Assembly: GCA_025963345.1 (NCBI GenBank)
Contig: JAOPUS010000198.1
Location: 1-6,952 of the forward strand
Length of the DNA: 6,952 nt
Origin: Blastococcus sp.
GTDB taxonomy: Bacteria > Actinomycetota > Actinomycetes > Mycobacteriales > Geodermatophilaceae
Reading direction: 5' to 3'
Shown in pieces: positions 5,650 to 6,952 of the stretch. The translations under genes and the position numbers were made by a program. The number at the start of each line of letters is the position of its first letter. Positions within the stretch are counted from its first letter, which is position 1. The notes under the pieces were generated by a model that worked only from the letters and a program-made list of their open reading frames with translations, ran no database searches and was not told the DNA's origin.

Positions 5650-6645
5650 TCACGGACGAATTCCGGCACGCCGAGCGAGCAGCCGGGCGAGGACCTCACC
5701 CAGCTCGTAGCCGGCCGCCTCGACCGCCATGGGGAACATCGACGTCTCGGTGAGCCCCGGGGACACGTTCACCTCGAGGAAGTGGACCGCCCCGTCCGAG
5801 CTGACGATCGCGTCGGTGCGGGACAGGTCGGCAAGGCCGAGAACCTCGTGCACCCGGACCGCGAGCGCGGCCGCGCGGGCCGCGACGTCCTCGGACACCC
5901 GGGCCGGCGTGTGGTACTCGGTGAGGCCGGGCGTGTACCGCGAGGTGTAGTCGAACACCCCGGACTCGGGCGCGATCTCGACGGCGGGCAGGGCCTGCGG
6001 CCCGTTGCCGAGGTCGACGACCGACAGTGCCAGCTCCACGCCCTCGACGAAGCGCTCGACCATCACGGTGTCGCCGTAGGCGAAGCAGCTGACCATGGCG
6101 GCGGGCAGGTCCTCGACGCGGCTCACCTTCTGCACGCCGAGCGCGGAACCACCACTGGCCGGCTTCACCATCAACGGCAGGCCCAGCCGGGCGACCATCA
6201 GGTCCAGAACGGCTCCGGCGCCCAGCTCCCGGAAGGTGCTGTGCGGGAGCGCCACCCAGTCCGGGGTCGTGACCCCGGCCGAGCGGACGACGGACTTCGC
6301 GGCCGGTTTGTCCCAGGCCAGCCGGCAAGCGGCGGCCGGAGACCCGACGTAGGGCACGCCCGCGAGGTCGAGCACGGCGCGCAGGGCGCCGTCCTCCCCC
6401 GTCGCGCCGTGCAGGGCGATGAACACCGCGTCGGCGGGCGCGGCGGCCAGGCCGGGCAGCAGACCGGAATCGGCGTCCCGGATCTCGACGTCGACGCCGG
6501 CGCGGACGAGCTCCTCCCACACCTGGGTGCCCGAGGAGAGGCTGACCTCGCGCTCGAAGGTCAGCCCACCGGCGAGGACGACCGCGCGCATCGGGTGCCG
6601 GCTCTCACCGGCTGTCGGTGCTGCAGCGGGGGCGGTGTCTCTCAC
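5650..6645 (-). CDS. D-alanine--D-alanine ligase family protein (ATP-grasp)
   Basis: This ATP-grasp enzyme probably joins two D-alanines, or related amino acids, using ATP, as in peptidoglycan precursor synthesis. The protein has 331 residues. By alignment from memory with E. coli DdlB, all key residues are present: E31 in FEREVSLSSG (E15), S167 in KPASGGSALG (S150), Y237 in FDYTSRY (Y216), R276 and D278 in LSRTDAI (R255, D257), and E291 and N293 in LEVNVSPGLTETSMFPMA (E270, N272). HGATGEDG (79-86) and the GS of YVGS (99-102) are also typical. The GTG start is chosen from a GAGGA site (6652-6656) six bases upstream and a 4-base overlap with the upstream aminotransferase; the ATG at 6589-6591 (residue 19) is an alternative that still precedes the fold. 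Actinobacteria usually carry a longer ddl elsewhere, so this could be a second paralogue with another substrate; I therefore give no gene symbol. Confidence 0.9.
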   Translation of the reverse strand: MRDTAPAAAPTAGESRHPMRAVVLAGGLTFEREVSLSSGTQVWEELVRAGVDVEIRDADSGLLPGLAAAPADAVFIALHGATGEDGALRAVLDLAGVPYVGSPAAACRLAWDKPAAKSVVRSAGVTTPDWVALPHSTFRELGAGAVLDLMVARLGLPLMVKPASGGSALGVQKVSRVEDLPAAMVSCFAYGDTVMVERFVEGVELALSVVDLGNGPQALPAVEIAPESGVFDYTSRYTPGLTEYHTPARVSEDVAARAAALAVRVHEVLGLADLSRTDAIVSSDGAVHFLEVNVSPGLTETSMFPMAVEAAGYELGEVLARLLARRAGIRP

Positions 6646-6952
6646 GTGCCGTCCTCGAATCGGTCGGTGGTGGCGGGTCCGACGAGCGGCTCGACGTCGG
6701 GCACCTGAGGCGTGCCGCGGCCGGTGCGGCCGATCGCCCGGAAGGTGCCGGTGTCGACCGCGTCGAACGTGGAGTGCAGGTCCAGCTCGGCCTCGATGAC
6801 GCGGGCCAGCCGGCGCACCCCCTCGCGGATCTGGTCGGGCTCGGGGTAGCAGTAGGACAGCCGCATGTACTCGCGGCCGTTGCCGTCGGCGTAGAAACCG
6901 ATGCCGGGCACGTAGGCGACCAGCGCGTTGACCGCGCGCGGCTGCATGAGCT
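6642..6952 (-). CDS. PLP-dependent class-I aminotransferase, C-terminal part (partial)
   Basis: Only the last 102 codons are inside the window; the gene continues beyond the right edge, so the PLP-binding lysine is not visible. The visible part resembles the small domain of fold-type I aminotransferases of the LysN/2-aminoadipate group, also found in MocR regulators: ALVAYVPGIGFYADGNGREY followed by MRLSYCYPEPDQIREGVRRL. The Arg in MRLSY corresponds to the residue that binds the substrate carboxylate in this fold. The usual end would be near RVIEAEL; a further 45 or so residues, Thr/Gly/Pro-rich and without recognised similarity, form an atypical C-terminal extension. The stop overlaps the ligase start (GTGA), so the two are probably translated in a coupled way and act in the same pathway (inference). 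Substrate unknown. Confidence 0.8.
   Translation of the reverse strand, partial: LMQPRAVNALVAYVPGIGFYADGNGREYMRLSYCYPEPDQIREGVRRLARVIEAELDLHSTFDAVDTGTFRAIGRTGRGTPQVPDVEPLVGPATTDRFEDGT

Noticed and set aside
6643..6648. Isolated CACGTG hexamers, here and at 910-915 and 2854-2859
   Set aside because: Only the central six bases match parS and the flanks do not. Such hexamers are expected by chance in GC-rich DNA.
1..6952. CRISPR array, tRNA or rRNA genes, insertion sequences, phage genes, toxin-antitoxin pairs, DnaA-box cluster
   Set aside because: I saw no regularly spaced repeats, tRNA-like folds, transposase motifs, phage-type genes or clusters of DnaA boxes. The window is filled by core genes.

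Overview
The window is from a high-GC actinobacterial chromosome, close to the replication origin. The evidence is GC-rich throughout (roughly 70% by eye), frequent GTG and TTG starts, strong G/C bias at third codon positions, and the conserved origin-proximal order rpmH-rnpA-yidD-yidC-jag-rsmG-parA-parB. The RnpA motif (R-H-R in place of R-N-R), the short YidC without a large periplasmic domain, the acidic Jag and the ParA with an N-terminal extension all fit Actinomycetota. I cannot place it to genus. dnaA and oriC should lie to the left of base 1.

Bases 1-2680, plus strand, form a tightly packed run for ribosome, RNase P and membrane-insertion functions: the last 11 codons including stop of rpmH (L34), rnpA (protein subunit of RNase P), yidD and yidC (membrane protein insertion), and jag/khpB (a KH-R3H RNA-binding protein). 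Gaps and overlaps are 1, -4, -8 and 108 bases. rsmG (16S rRNA m7G methyltransferase) follows with a 4-base overlap at 2677-2680.

Bases 3358-3457 are the only intergenic region with a clear regulatory role. It holds two parS-type centromere sites, one a perfect 16-bp palindrome and one imperfect, 34 bp apart centre to centre, directly upstream of parA (3458-4537) and parB (4575-5615). ParB binds parS and spreads, and ParA acts on the ParB-DNA complex, so this is the chromosome-segregation locus with its own centromere sites and probable autoregulation.

The plus-strand run ends at a hairpin (5624-5645) that probably terminates transcription from both directions. On the minus strand, converging on it, lie a D-alanine--D-alanine ligase family enzyme (5650-6645) and, upstream of it and overlapping by 4 bases, the C-terminal end of a class-I PLP-dependent aminotransferase cut by the right edge. 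These two probably form an operon that is unrelated in function to parAB. The ligase keeps every catalytic residue I could align to E. coli DdlB.

I looked for an undescribed system and did not find a convincing one: almost all bases belong to recognisable core genes. The points most worth following up are the symmetrically altered parS pair, the ligase-aminotransferase pair, the extreme acidic tract in Jag, and the bidirectional terminator.
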